A DNA stretch of 64,000 bases from Duncaniella sp. (GTDB lineage: Bacteria > Bacteroidota > Bacteroidia > Bacteroidales > Muribaculaceae): NCBI GenBank assembly GCA_029056055.1, contig JAIDCC010000098.1, positions 20,321 to 84,320 of the forward strand, written 5' to 3'. Below are positions 25,290 to 34,550 of the stretch, piece after piece; position 1 is the stretch's first letter; each line of letters opens with the position of its first letter. The notes beneath the pieces were generated by a model. The model saw nothing but the letters and a program-made list of their open reading frames with translations. It did no database searches and was not told the origin of the DNA. Position numbers and translations under genes: made by a program.

Positions 25290-26338
25290 TTTCTTTGACG
25301 GATAAATATTGTTACAGCAAGCACGAGTAGAGATATGGTCATCAGGGAGAGGACTATGAGTTCGTGCATCACGTAGCGCAGTCCGAGCTGTTCTATCATA
25401 AGTTTGCGCATCGCCTCTGTATACCAGCGTGCCGGCACGATGCCCGACACATATTGCAGTGGCAGGGGCATGTTGTCAATCGGGAAAATCATCCCCGACA
25501 GCATGATTACCGGAATCATCAGCACCACTGCCGAGGCTATCAGCGCCGTTATCTGCGAAGTTGCTATCGTCGAGACGAGCAGTCCGATTGAAAGTGACAG
25601 AACGATGTAGACCATCGACACGAATATCACACTGAACACGCTCCCCGAGAGTGGAAGCCCAAGCACCGTGTAGGATATCAGAAGCATAATGGCGAGAATC
25701 ACGCACGACAGCAGGAAGTAGGGCACGAGTTTCCCGAGAATAATCGTATAAGGTTTCGCGGGCGAGACGAGCAGCAGGTCCATTGTTCCGCTTTCCTTTT
25801 CCCTCACGATAGAGACCGATGTCATTATGGCGCAGATGAGAATGAAAATCATTCCCATAATGCCCGGCACGAAGTTGTAGGCGCTTTTCATCTGCGGGTT
25901 GTAAAGGGTGTGGGTGAGAACAGGTGAAAAATTCGGTGTCCCGCCTACCACTCCTTGTATGTAGGCGGTGACGGCCTGGGCGGTCGTGGTGTTGGAGGCG
26001 TCTACGATTAGCTGCGACTCTGTCTGTCCTTCCGCGCTGCGAAGCATCAGCGCCGCATCTATCTTTCCTGTGCGCAGGAGTGTTTCGACCTCGGCGGGAG
26101 AAACAAGCCCCCGGAAATCGAAGTATTCGTTGACACTGAGCCGTTGCAGGATGTCGCGCGTCTCATCTGTGTGCATGTCAACGGTCGCTACCACCCTGAT
26201 GTCGTTGACCTCGGTAGAAATGGCAAATCCGAAAAGCAGCAACAGCATGAGAGGCATCAGCAAAGTGATTATCATCGTGCGTGTGTCTCTCACTACGTAG
26301 AGTGCTTCCTTTTTTACAAGCGAATGAAATATGCTCAT
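25286..26338 (-). CDS. ABC-2 type efflux permease (YbhS-like)
   Basis: A 350-residue protein begins KKEALYVVRDTRTMIITLLMPLMLLLLFGFAIS (cytoplasmic helix plus first membrane helix), followed by a periplasmic domain, the conserved VREKESGTMDLLLVSPAKPYTIILGKLVPY coupling block and further helices. It overlaps the second permease by 4 bases (ATGA) and follows the ATPase gene after 3 bases. The two permeases resemble each other in layout but are clearly distinct genes, as in the YbhGFSR pump. Confidence 0.92.
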   Translation of the reverse strand: MSIFHSLVKKEALYVVRDTRTMIITLLMPLMLLLLFGFAISTEVNDIRVVATVDMHTDETRDILQRLSVNEYFDFRGLVSPAEVETLLRTGKIDAALMLRSAEGQTESQLIVDASNTTTAQAVTAYIQGVVGGTPNFSPVLTHTLYNPQMKSAYNFVPGIMGMIFILICAIMTSVSIVREKESGTMDLLLVSPAKPYTIILGKLVPYFLLSCVILAIMLLISYTVLGLPLSGSVFSVIFVSMVYIVLSLSIGLLVSTIATSQITALIASAVVLMIPVIMLSGMIFPIDNMPLPLQYVSGIVPARWYTEAMRKLMIEQLGLRYVMHELIVLSLMTISLLVLAVTIFIRQRK

Positions 26339-26341
26339 GTT

Positions 26342-27088
26342 TCAGTCTCCTCTGACAGCATCTTTGGCTACGATGCGAAACACTTCGTCCATCGTTGTGA
26401 CGTTATACTTTTTCTTGAGCGCGGCGGGTGAGTCGAGGGCGCTGATGCGTCCGTCCACCATAATCGACACGCGGTTGCAATACTCGGCTTCATCCAGATA
26501 GTGAGTGGTCACGAAGACCGTCATCCCTTCCGACGAGGCCTTGTAAATCATCTCCCAGAATCTGCGCCGTGTGACGGGGTCCACTCCGCCTGTGGGTTCA
26601 TCGAGAAAGACCACCTGTGGCCTATGGATTGTCGCGGTGGCAAACGCGAGCTTCTGTTTCCACCCTACGGGCAAATCCTTGACGCGGGTGTTGCGCATTC
26701 CTTCCATTTCGAGACTCCTGAACAGGTTGTCCGAAGCCCGACGGATATCCTCGTCACTCATCCCGTAGATTGTGGCGAAGAGGCGGAGGTTTTCTATCAC
26801 CGACAGGTCTTCGTAGAGCGAAAATTTCTGGCTCATGTAGCCGATGCGGCGTTTGATTTCTTCCGATGATTTATTGATGTCGAAACCGGCCACCGAGCCA
26901 TCGCCCGATGTCGGGAAACTCAGTCCGCACAACATTCGCATCGCCGTGGTCTTCCCGGCTCCGTTGGCTCCGAGAAAGCCGAATATCTCTCCTTTCTTAA
27001 CGTCAAACGAGATGTGGTCGACAGCTGTGAACGTGCCGAATTTCTTCGTGAGATTTCTGACCGTTATTACGTTTTCGTTACTTGTCAT
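26342..27088 (-). CDS. ABC transporter ATPase, second nucleotide-binding subunit of the pump
   Basis: A 248-residue ATPase has Walker A GANGAGKTT (about residues 39-47), Walker B VVFLDEPTGGVD and the H-loop THYLDEAEYC. The signature reads DLPVGWKQKLA rather than LSGGQ, like the C-terminal half of E. coli YbhF. The gene overlaps the upstream ATPase by 11 bases. Two separate genes here correspond to the two halves of fused YbhF. ATP hydrolysis drives the two permeases. Confidence 0.92.
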   Translation of the reverse strand: MTSNENVITVRNLTKKFGTFTAVDHISFDVKKGEIFGFLGANGAGKTTAMRMLCGLSFPTSGDGSVAGFDINKSSEEIKRRIGYMSQKFSLYEDLSVIENLRLFATIYGMSDEDIRRASDNLFRSLEMEGMRNTRVKDLPVGWKQKLAFATATIHRPQVVFLDEPTGGVDPVTRRRFWEMIYKASSEGMTVFVTTHYLDEAEYCNRVSIMVDGRISALDSPAALKKKYNVTTMDEVFRIVAKDAVRGD

Positions 27089-27992
27089 CGCGTGTCAGTT
27101 TAATGAATAGGTCTTCGATATCGCCCTGTGCAGGATAGATTTTCACGTCATTCAGGCCCTGCTCGCGCAGTTTGTCAGTTGCTCTCGCCGGGTCGAAGTC
27201 CGGAGCGCCGACAACGTGGAGCGTGGCGCCGAAGGTGTAGCAGTCGCTCACTTCGGGCAGTTCCCGAAGATGTTTGAGAAGCGTAAACATATCGGCCGAC
27301 ACGGCGTTGTAGAGGTTCTCGCCAATTCCGGCTATGAGTCGCGCGGGCGTGTCGATGTCGAGAATCCGCCCTTCGTTAATCATGGCTATCCGTTCGCAGC
27401 GTGTGGCTTCGTCCATATAGGAGGTCGAGACGAGAATGGTTATCTCTTTCTCACGGAGGGTGGCGAGCATGTCCCAAAACTCACTTCTCGACACGGCATC
27501 TACGCCTGTGGTCGGTTCGTCGAGCAGCAGAATTTCAGGGCGATGTATCAGGGCGCAGCTGAGGGCGAGTTTCTGTTTCATTCCTCCCGACAAGGCTCCC
27601 GCGCGACGGTTGGGAAATCGTTTGAGCTGCCCGAAAATCGGGGCTATCAAATCATAGTTTTCCTTGATTGAGACCCCGAAGAGCGATGCAAAAAACTTCA
27701 GGTTTTCTTCTACCGTCAAATCTTGATAGAGCGAAAATTTTTCAGGCATATATCCTATGCGGGTGCGGATGTCGCGAAAGTGCCTCACCGTGTCGAGGCC
27801 GCAGACAGTCGCGCTGCCGGAATCAGGCGTCAACAGGGTGGCCAGAATTTTATACATCGTGCTTTTTCCGGCACCATCCGGCCCGATGAGACCGAACATT
27901 TCCCCCTTTCCGACCGACAGACTGACATGTTCGAGGGCCACGGTCGTGCCGTAACTCTTCGTGAGGTCGGTTATCTCAACAGCGCAGCTCAT
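27078..27992 (-). CDS. ABC transporter ATPase, first nucleotide-binding subunit of the pump
   Basis: This 304-residue protein has Walker A GPDGAGKST (about residues 38-46; the D before GAGK is typical of the N-half of YbhF), canonical signature LSGGMKQKLA, Walker B ILLLDEPTTGVD and a C-terminal extension of about 75 residues. The last 4 bases overlap the HlyD gene. It pairs with the following ATPase, which has a non-canonical signature, so the dimer probably has one strong and one weak site. Confidence 0.92.
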   Translation of the reverse strand: MSCAVEITDLTKSYGTTVALEHVSLSVGKGEMFGLIGPDGAGKSTMYKILATLLTPDSGSATVCGLDTVRHFRDIRTRIGYMPEKFSLYQDLTVEENLKFFASLFGVSIKENYDLIAPIFGQLKRFPNRRAGALSGGMKQKLALSCALIHRPEILLLDEPTTGVDAVSRSEFWDMLATLREKEITILVSTSYMDEATRCERIAMINEGRILDIDTPARLIAGIGENLYNAVSADMFTLLKHLRELPEVSDCYTFGATLHVVGAPDFDPARATDKLREQGLNDVKIYPAQGDIEDLFIKLTRDDK

Positions 27993-28876
27993 AATCTCAC
28001 CTCGCCATATTGCCCGAGCTTAAGACGTCCGTCGTTTTCAACGGCCACTTTCACCGCATACACAAGGTTTGCGCGACTGTCTTTCGTCTGGATTGATTTG
28101 GGCGTAAATTCGCTTTCTTCCGCTATCCAGGTGATAGTGCCGGGATACTCGTTTTGATTGTCTCCTCCGAAATCGGCGATGACGGTGACTTTCTGCCCGA
28201 GTTTGATGTCGGCAAGTTGCGCGACCGTGAAATATGAGCGAAGGTAGATTTTGTTAAGGTCGGCAATCTTTACAAGGGGCTTTCCGGGGGTGGCAAACTC
28301 ACCCGGTTCGGCATACTTGACGAGCACCGTGCCTGAAAGGGGCGAGGCAATCTCGCTTTTGGCGATTTGCTCGGCTATCTGTTCCGATTGATAATGTATC
28401 GCCACGGCATTGTCTGAAATCGAACTTCTGTTTTTGCCGAGGGTCGAAAGGAGAGCGGTGAGTTGTCCGCGCAAAGCCGCGAGTTCGGCCTGCGCATCGT
28501 CATATTGTTTTTGGGTCGTGGCACCGTCGGCCAGAAGACGGCTTAGACGCTCGCACTCGTGCTGCTGATGTGCAATCCGCGTCCGGAGCGACGAGGCCTG
28601 CGCTGCAATGTCGGGCGATGTCGTTTCGGCCGAAAGGCGTTGGCTCTGGAGTTGTTTCTGTTGTAGCGAGAGGAGAGTGGTGTCAATAAGCGCGATGTTT
28701 GCACCGCGGAAAACGGTGTCGCCCTCGGCGATATCAAGTTTGAGGATGCGCCCTGAAGTTTCTGCCGAAACCGTAACCGTGGTGGCCTCAAAAATGCCTG
28801 TTGCGTCATAATCTGGTGTGTTATGGCACGCGGTGAATGTCAGGCCTGCAAGAGCAAGGTAGTGTATTTTTTTCAT
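27989..28876 (-). CDS. HlyD-family periplasmic adaptor lipoprotein (YbhG-like)
   Basis: A 295-residue protein carries a lipoprotein signal (MKKIHYLALAGLTFTAC, Cys 17). Split biotinyl-lipoyl halves (GRILKLDIAEGDTVFRGANIALID and EIASPLSGTVLVKYAEPGEFATPG) flank a long alpha-helical hairpin with coiled-coil heptads (about residues 70-165), and a beta-barrel domain follows. It bridges the inner-membrane ABC permeases and the TolC channel. Start and stop overlap the neighbours by 4 bases each. Confidence 0.92.
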   Translation of the reverse strand: MKKIHYLALAGLTFTACHNTPDYDATGIFEATTVTVSAETSGRILKLDIAEGDTVFRGANIALIDTTLLSLQQKQLQSQRLSAETTSPDIAAQASSLRTRIAHQQHECERLSRLLADGATTQKQYDDAQAELAALRGQLTALLSTLGKNRSSISDNAVAIHYQSEQIAEQIAKSEIASPLSGTVLVKYAEPGEFATPGKPLVKIADLNKIYLRSYFTVAQLADIKLGQKVTVIADFGGDNQNEYPGTITWIAEESEFTPKSIQTKDSRANLVYAVKVAVENDGRLKLGQYGEVRL

Positions 28877-30156
28877 CTGTTGAGAGTGTATTTCAAAATG
28901 TAGATTTCCTTGAGGAGTTGAGTTTCGTGAAACTGAGCCGTGAGACGGGCAAGGTTTTCGTCAGAAATTTTCGTGAGCAGAGCGGTTGCGTCAATCACTC
29001 CGTTGGCCAGTTGCGACTCGGCGGCCTTGCGCACGTTCGCGCGTAGCTCGATGATGCGGGCGTCGTCGTTCATCACGTCTCGCAATCCGCTTATTGTCGA
29101 ACGCTGCGAAGATGTCTGCAATCCGGTGTTGAAGAGAAACAGCTGCAGGTCAGTGGCAATGTTCTGCGCGTTGAGTTGTGTGCGACGCGTCGAGTTTTTG
29201 CGAGTGTAGAACGCATCGACGTTCCATGACACTTTCACCCCGGCGAGAAGATTAAAAGAGAGGTCACGGCTCACCATGCTTTTGAAGTAATCAATTCCGG
29301 GATAACCGTAGTAGGCCTGTGCGAAAAATCCTACTTTCGGCATTAATTCGTTTTTGGTCAGACGGTCTGAAAGAGCGTTGAATCTGCGCTGACTTTCGAA
29401 AAGCCCAATCTCGGGACGGAGCGATTCGTCAGACACCGGCTCGTCGGCCGAAGGCCTGAGAAGGGTCTCATTCTTAAGGTCTTCTCCCGCGAACAGACTG
29501 AGCAGTTCTCTGTAGCCCTCTACCGCGTGACGTGCAAGGCTGATGTTTTGTTTCAAGGTCAGGGTCTGGGCCTCTACCATGTCGACATCGCTCTGCATGG
29601 CCGTACCGTTTCGGTGCATCGCTCTCAGTCTTTCGAGATTACTCTCAAGAAGCGTTTCGGTGACCATGTTTTGCGCAATCTGTTCGTCTGTGAGAAGTAT
29701 GGCGAAATAGAGATTTTCCACTCTTTCCCTCACAGCATACATTTCGACATCGTTAGAAGCCTTCTGAGCCTCTTCACGAGAGCGTGAGAGCTCTCGGCGA
29801 GTACTCGAAACGCCTCCATCCCAAATCGTCTGCGACACGTCAACCCCGACCTTGTACTGAATTTTTCCGAGGCCTTTCATATCGCTCCCCATCTGTGTCA
29901 AGACAGATTTGAGCGCACCCGGGAAAGAGGGCACTACGTTCTGGCCTGTCACCTGTCCGTAGACACCGATGCGGGGCAGCCAGCTTTTGTTGATATCCGA
30001 AAGTTCAATCTGCGTCGTGGCCGACAGAAGTTCATACTTCTTGATGAGCGGATAGTTTGCCTCAGCTTTTCTCACACATTCCTCAATCGTTATGTCGGCG
30101 TGTGCCGCGAGGGCTCCGATCGCCGTCAGGAAAATTCCTGCAAAAATATTTTTCAT
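28873..30156 (-). CDS. TolC-family outer-membrane efflux channel
   Basis: This 427-residue protein has a signal peptide (MKNIFAGIFLTAIGALAAHA) and two OEP repeats, each with long helices: ITIEECVRKAEANYPLIKKYELL... and a C-terminal repeat around RRTQLNAQNIATDLQLFLF. It would form the trimeric outer-membrane duct of the pump. It lies 17 bases downstream of the TetR gene and overlaps the adaptor gene by 4 bases. Confidence 0.93.
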   Translation of the reverse strand: MKNIFAGIFLTAIGALAAHADITIEECVRKAEANYPLIKKYELLSATTQIELSDINKSWLPRIGVYGQVTGQNVVPSFPGALKSVLTQMGSDMKGLGKIQYKVGVDVSQTIWDGGVSSTRRELSRSREEAQKASNDVEMYAVRERVENLYFAILLTDEQIAQNMVTETLLESNLERLRAMHRNGTAMQSDVDMVEAQTLTLKQNISLARHAVEGYRELLSLFAGEDLKNETLLRPSADEPVSDESLRPEIGLFESQRRFNALSDRLTKNELMPKVGFFAQAYYGYPGIDYFKSMVSRDLSFNLLAGVKVSWNVDAFYTRKNSTRRTQLNAQNIATDLQLFLFNTGLQTSSQRSTISGLRDVMNDDARIIELRANVRKAAESQLANGVIDATALLTKISDENLARLTAQFHETQLLKEIYILKYTLNR

Positions 30157-30173
30157 ACTCTCTTACTCGGGGT

Positions 30174-30824
30174 TTATGCAGTTTGCACTCTTAGATTCAG
30201 TTTCCTTACAATGGTTTCGAAATTCTCTTTCTTGCGCTTTTCGATAAAATCGGCTGTGTTGTCCATGCAGCCGCCAAAGATGCGGTTCATCAATGGCGCG
30301 GCGACGAATGGAAACACATTGAGAGAGACGATATCGAGCAGCAGCATCCGGGCATCGACTCTTTTGCACTGTCCTGCATCGGCGAGGTCGTCGATTTTCG
30401 TCTGCAATTTCGACATCACATCCGGCGCGACCCTCATGATTTTGAGATAGAAATTCTCAATACGCTCGTCGTCACCGAAAATCTCATTGGTGATGAAACG
30501 TGGCAAGTCCGGATTGTTCGCGATAAAATCGAGATGCTCGTTTATCAGATTTTTTATCAGCTCTTCGAGAGGAAGATTCATCTCGATGAACGAGCGAGAA
30601 ATCAACTGATGCAGTGCGTCCAACTTTTCAGATATGATGCGCTCGAAAAGTTTCTCCTTCGTTCGGAAATAGTAATGAAGCATGGCGTGGTTCACTCCCG
30701 CGGCCTCTGCTATCGCGGAAGTTCGCGCCCCTTTCAAGCCTTTCGTAAGAAACTCGCGCTCGGCCGCCTGAAGGATGCGTCGCTCAGTGTCGTTAATTGC
30801 TTTGTGTTCAGTCGAATTACTCAT
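30174..30824 (-). CDS. TetR/AcrR-family regulator of the efflux operon
   Basis: A 216-residue protein has an N-terminal HTH (TERRILQAAEREFLTKGLKGARTSAIAEAAGVNHAMLHYYFRTKEKLFERII), the classic TetR DNA-binding domain, and a helical ligand domain. As first gene of the seven-gene operon it should repress its own transcript, as CecR does for ybhGFSR in E. coli. A 14-bp palindrome between its promoter and its ATG is the likely operator. The inducing ligand is unknown. Confidence 0.93.
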   Translation of the reverse strand: MSNSTEHKAINDTERRILQAAEREFLTKGLKGARTSAIAEAAGVNHAMLHYYFRTKEKLFERIISEKLDALHQLISRSFIEMNLPLEELIKNLINEHLDFIANNPDLPRFITNEIFGDDERIENFYLKIMRVAPDVMSKLQTKIDDLADAGQCKRVDARMLLLDIVSLNVFPFVAAPLMNRIFGGCMDNTADFIEKRKKENFETIVRKLNLRVQTA

Positions 30825-30849
30825 AACATTTATGTTTATCTGTTTTGAT

Positions 30850-30898
30850 TAACAATTTTGTTAGCGCAAAATTACTTGAATAATTGCAAAATTACAAA
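30850..30898 (-). promoter_or_regulatory. Efflux operon promoter with candidate TetR operator
   Basis: On the minus strand: TTTG (30898-30895), 20-bp spacer, TAATTTTG (30874-30867). Just downstream lies an inverted repeat TAACAA-tt-TTGTTA (30850-30863), where transcription would begin. This is the natural place for autorepression by the TetR protein encoded 25 bases further on. A second TAATTTTG at 30894-30887 lacks a matching -33 box. Confidence 0.6.
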
Positions 30899-30989
30899 TC
30901 TATTCGGCGAAAAAAGTGCGGTAACGTCTGAAGTCCTAAATTTTCCCCGACTCTCCGTCTACAACTGGTTATCTCTCGCAACGGCATAG

Positions 30990-31047
30990 AAAAAGCCCCG
31001 GCGCACGTCACACACACGGGAAATGATGCATGACTTTGCGCCGAGGC
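30990..31047 (-). terminator. Probable terminator after clpC
   Basis: On the minus strand GCCTCGGCGCA pairs with TGCGCCGGGGC (one wobble) across a 31-base loop and is followed by TTTTTC. It lies about 95 bases past the clpC stop. The long loop lowers confidence. Confidence 0.5.
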
Positions 31048-31142
31048 GTAGATTCTTAATAAGGTGATGAGAAGTTTGGTCTTCTCGGGTTACGTGGGAA
31101 AAAATAAGTGTATCGAAAAGAAATCCCTTTTCAGACAACGTT

Positions 31143-33698
31143 TTATTTTTCCGCTTCGACCACCTCAATTTTGAGTTCGGTAGCCTCAGGTTCAGCCGTG
31201 ACGTTGATGGTGTCGCCGGGGTTGACCTTGCCGTCGATGAGCAATTCGGCCAGAGGGTCCTCGAGATACTTCTGTATGGCTCGCTTGAGGGGACGGGCTC
31301 CGAAGCGGGAGTCGTAACCCTTTTCGGCCACGAAGTCTTTCGCCTCATTGGTGAGCGAAAGTTTGAATCCGAGGTCTTTGACGCGCGAATAGAATCCGGC
31401 AAGCTCGATGTCGATGATGCTGAAAATAGCTTCTTTCGAGAGGGGCTCAAACATTATCACATCGTCGATACGGTTAAGGAACTCCGGTGCGAAGGCCTTG
31501 TTGAGTGCCTTCTGGAGCACCGCCGAAGAGACTTCCTTATCATCAGCCGACGGTGCGTTGAAGCCAATGCCGCCACCGAAGTCCTTGAGCTGGCGCGTGC
31601 CGACGTTTGAGGTCATTATGATAATGGTGTTCTTGAAATCGACGCGGCGACCGAGCGAGTCGGTGAGTCGTCCTTCGTCCATCACCTGAAGAAGCAGGTT
31701 GAACACGTCGGGATGCGCTTTCTCAATCTCGTCGAGAAGAACGATGGAGTAGGGGTGACGGCGCACCTTTTCGGTGAGCTGACCGCCCTCCTCGTAACCT
31801 ACGTAGCCGGGAGGCGCTCCGACGAGTCGCGACACGGTAAACTTCTCCATGTATTCGCTCATGTCGATACGGATTAACGCATCGGCCGAGTCAAACATGT
31901 ATTCCGAAAGTTTCTTGGCAAGATGTGTCTTGCCTACGCCGGTCGGGCCGAGGAACAGGAACGTGCCGATAGGTTTGCCGGGGTCTTTGAGTCCGAGACG
32001 ATTGCGCTGAATAGCCTTTACAACCTTTTCAATCGCTCCGTCCTGACCGATGATTTTGCTCTTCAGCGTGGGAGTCATCTCTTTCAGACGGCTACCCTCG
32101 GCCTGTGCGATTCGCTGCACAGGCACTCCGGTCATCATGGCCACAACCTCGGCCACTTTCTCTTCGTCAACTGTTTCGCGTTCGCCCTCGAGTGCTTTCT
32201 CCCAACGCGATTTCTCAGCGTCGAGTTCGGCCTTGAGCTTCTGCTCCTTGTCGCGGAAAGAGGCGGCTTTCTCGAAATTCTGCGACTGGGCTGCGCTCAG
32301 CTTCTGGGCGGCTGTCTCGCGGATTTCGTTTTCGAGTTGCTCGATGCGAGGAGGCACGGAGATATTTGTCACGTGTACACGCGAGCCGGCTTCATCCATC
32401 GCGTCGATAGCCTTGTCGGGGAAATTGCGGTCGGAGATGTAGCGTTCGGTGAGACGCACACATGCATCAAGTGCCTCGGGGGTGTAGTTGACGTTGTGGT
32501 GTTTCTCGTATTTTTCCTTGATGTTGTCAAGAATGACACGGGTTTCCTGCGCGGTGGTAGGCTCGACCATCACTTTCTGGAAGCGGCGCTCGAGAGCTCC
32601 GTCGTTTTCTATGTTCTTGCGATACTCATCAAGGGTGGTCGCACCGATGCACTGGATTTCTCCGCGTGCCAGCGCAGGTTTGAGCAGGTTGGCGGCATCC
32701 ATCGAGCCGGCTGCGTTGCCTGCACCGACTATCGTGTGGAGCTCGTCTATAAAGAGGATGATATCCTTGTTTTTCGACAGCTCGTTGAGGATTCCCTTGA
32801 TGCGCTCCTCAAACTGACCGCGATATTTCGTGCCGGCCACGAGCGAAGCCATGTCGAGCGATATGACGCGCTTGCCGAACAGGATGCGCGAGACCTTGCG
32901 CTGCACGATGCGAAGGGCGAGACCTTCGACTATCGCACTTTTGCCCACGCCTGGTTCACCGATGAGCACGGGGTTGTTTTTCTTACGGCGAGAGAGAATC
33001 TGGGCGAGACGCTCGATTTCTACGTCGCGACCCACGACGGGGTCAAGTCGTTCCTCTTCGGCGGCAAGGGTCATGTCGTTGCCATACTTGTCGAGCATAG
33101 GAGTGTCCGTCCCGGTGGCCTTGCGCGATTGTGCGGAACGCGCCTGACTGCGTCGGTCGTCGTCGCCGGGTGCAGCGCCCTCTTCCTCTTCGTCAGGTTC
33201 GTCGTAGGCTGCGTCGTCGCTCATGATAGGGGTCGAACCGGCCGAGCCGACAAGACGTGCGAGGGTATTGTAGTTGACACCCGCCTTTTGAAACGGCTGC
33301 ATGAATTCGGAAGCCTGGGCATCGGAGTTGTGAAAAATAGCCAGAAGAAGGTGAAGTGCATCAACGGTGCTGCTCTTGAGCAGACGCGCCTCGAGCACAC
33401 TGAGTTTGATGATACGTCCGGTAAGGTCGCTCACCGTCACATCTTCCATCGACACGTTACCCTTGAAGGCTCCTTCCGAAGCCGCATTAAAGAGCGCATT
33501 GTCGAGAGCCTCGCGCAACTGATAGACGGATGCACCCTTGGCAGCACGCTCGACGAGCCGGGCAGGCTCGGAGTCGACATCCTTGAGGAGCGACAGAAGC
33601 AGGTGCTCCGGGGTCACATAATGCGAATTGTGACGAACTGCCTGACTCGGAGCTTCATTGACTACTTCTTTAAATTTCTGTGAATATAATGTCTCCAT
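31143..33698 (-). CDS. clpC: ClpC-type AAA+ unfoldase
   Basis: The protein has 851 residues from the ATG at 33698; the track adds one TTG codon. Two Clp_N repeats are followed by D1 (Walker [21 protein letters not shown]), a short middle region with a UVR-like motif ([19 protein letters not shown]), and D2 ([22 protein letters not shown]). After D2 Walker B the loop GGGIGFN matches the ClpP-docking IGF tripeptide, so it should work with ClpP rather than as a ClpB disaggregase. A low-complexity acidic linker ([18 protein letters not shown]) joins Clp_N and D1. It unfolds proteins for degradation. Confidence 0.92.
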   Translation of the reverse strand: METLYSQKFKEVVNEAPSQAVRHNSHYVTPEHLLLSLLKDVDSEPARLVERAAKGASVYQLREALDNALFNAASEGAFKGNVSMEDVTVSDLTGRIIKLSVLEARLLKSSTVDALHLLLAIFHNSDAQASEFMQPFQKAGVNYNTLARLVGSAGSTPIMSDDAAYDEPDEEEEGAAPGDDDRRSQARSAQSRKATGTDTPMLDKYGNDMTLAAEEERLDPVVGRDVEIERLAQILSRRKKNNPVLIGEPGVGKSAIVEGLALRIVQRKVSRILFGKRVISLDMASLVAGTKYRGQFEERIKGILNELSKNKDIILFIDELHTIVGAGNAAGSMDAANLLKPALARGEIQCIGATTLDEYRKNIENDGALERRFQKVMVEPTTAQETRVILDNIKEKYEKHHNVNYTPEALDACVRLTERYISDRNFPDKAIDAMDEAGSRVHVTNISVPPRIEQLENEIRETAAQKLSAAQSQNFEKAASFRDKEQKLKAELDAEKSRWEKALEGERETVDEEKVAEVVAMMTGVPVQRIAQAEGSRLKEMTPTLKSKIIGQDGAIEKVVKAIQRNRLGLKDPGKPIGTFLFLGPTGVGKTHLAKKLSEYMFDSADALIRIDMSEYMEKFTVSRLVGAPPGYVGYEEGGQLTEKVRRHPYSIVLLDEIEKAHPDVFNLLLQVMDEGRLTDSLGRRVDFKNTIIIMTSNVGTRQLKDFGGGIGFNAPSADDKEVSSAVLQKALNKAFAPEFLNRIDDVIMFEPLSKEAIFSIIDIELAGFYSRVKDLGFKLSLTNEAKDFVAEKGYDSRFGARPLKRAIQKYLEDPLAELLIDGKVNPGDTINVTAEPEATELKIEVVEAEK

Positions 33699-33883
33699 CA
33701 ATTGGAATATCCTTTCTTCTTTCAGCGATGGTGATTAATCGCTTTGATTAGTAAATATGGTTTTGTCTACACTTACAACAAAAACCGTGCCAAAACTATC
33801 GGGCGGTCTCCGTTATTTAATGTTAAAAACCGTAAGGGCAAGCCACGCCTTTCGTTTCAAAACGGAGCAGCGCGGCGACTTGC

Positions 33884-34549
33884 TCATTTGTTTCTCACCT
33901 TCACCGACCCGCCCGACGACTTGTTGGCAGAGACTTTGCCGCTCACTTTAAGGCCTGAGGTGTCGACGCTACCGCCGCTCGTCGCGTTGGCCGAAAGTTC
34001 GGTGGCTGTGCCCGAGAGCTCCACATCGCCGCCTGAGGTAGCTGTAGCCGTGGCGTGACCGGTCACGAGGTTTTCAATCTCTATCTCTCCGCCCGACGTA
34101 GCGGTAGCATTGAGCGAGCTGACGTGGAGGAATTGGAGTTTCACCTCCGCGCCCGACGACACGTTGATTGTGCCCTGCTCGGTGCCGGCGGCAATCGGAG
34201 AGGTCGACTTGACCTCCGCACCCGACGACGCTTCGATGCGAGTCACGGCATTTCCTCTAAGGCGTATTGTCACGCCCTTGATTGTGTCGCCGTTGCGACC
34301 GCGGTTGTTCGACTTTTTAGGTGCGATAAAAAGAGTGCCGTGTGAAATTTTCACTTCAACGTTGTTGATTTTGTCGTCCGGACCGGAAATGGTGACACTT
34401 CCGGCAGAACCATCGGCCACGTAGACCACGTTTGCTCCGGCGCTGACGGTAAGCGAATTGAAATGAGAGTCAAGTGACACGATGCGTTCAGCCGCGAAGA
34501 GCGACATCGAAGCCATCGAAAGACAGAGGGTCAGAAAGAATTTACGCAT
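33884..34549 (-). CDS. Exported GIN-domain protein (DUF2807)
   Basis: A 221-residue protein with a signal peptide (MRKFFLTLCLSMASMSLFA) is followed by a right-handed beta-solenoid-like repeat region rich in ATSGG and SSGAE units, the GIN/DUF2807 (putative auto-transporter adhesin head) domain of Bacteroidota. The role is unproven; cell-surface or periplasmic location is expected. It starts one base after the symporter stop. The 185 bases between this gene and clpC hold no feature I can support. Confidence 0.85.
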   Translation of the reverse strand: MRKFFLTLCLSMASMSLFAAERIVSLDSHFNSLTVSAGANVVYVADGSAGSVTISGPDDKINNVEVKISHGTLFIAPKKSNNRGRNGDTIKGVTIRLRGNAVTRIEASSGAEVKSTSPIAAGTEQGTINVSSGAEVKLQFLHVSSLNATATSGGEIEIENLVTGHATATATSGGDVELSGTATELSANATSGGSVDTSGLKVSGKVSANKSSGGSVKVRNK

Positions 34550-34550
34550 T

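Noticed and set aside
31923-33683. 586-residue plus-strand ORF opposite clpC
   Set aside because: Antisense shadow produced by GC-rich codons of clpC; no motif or start signal.
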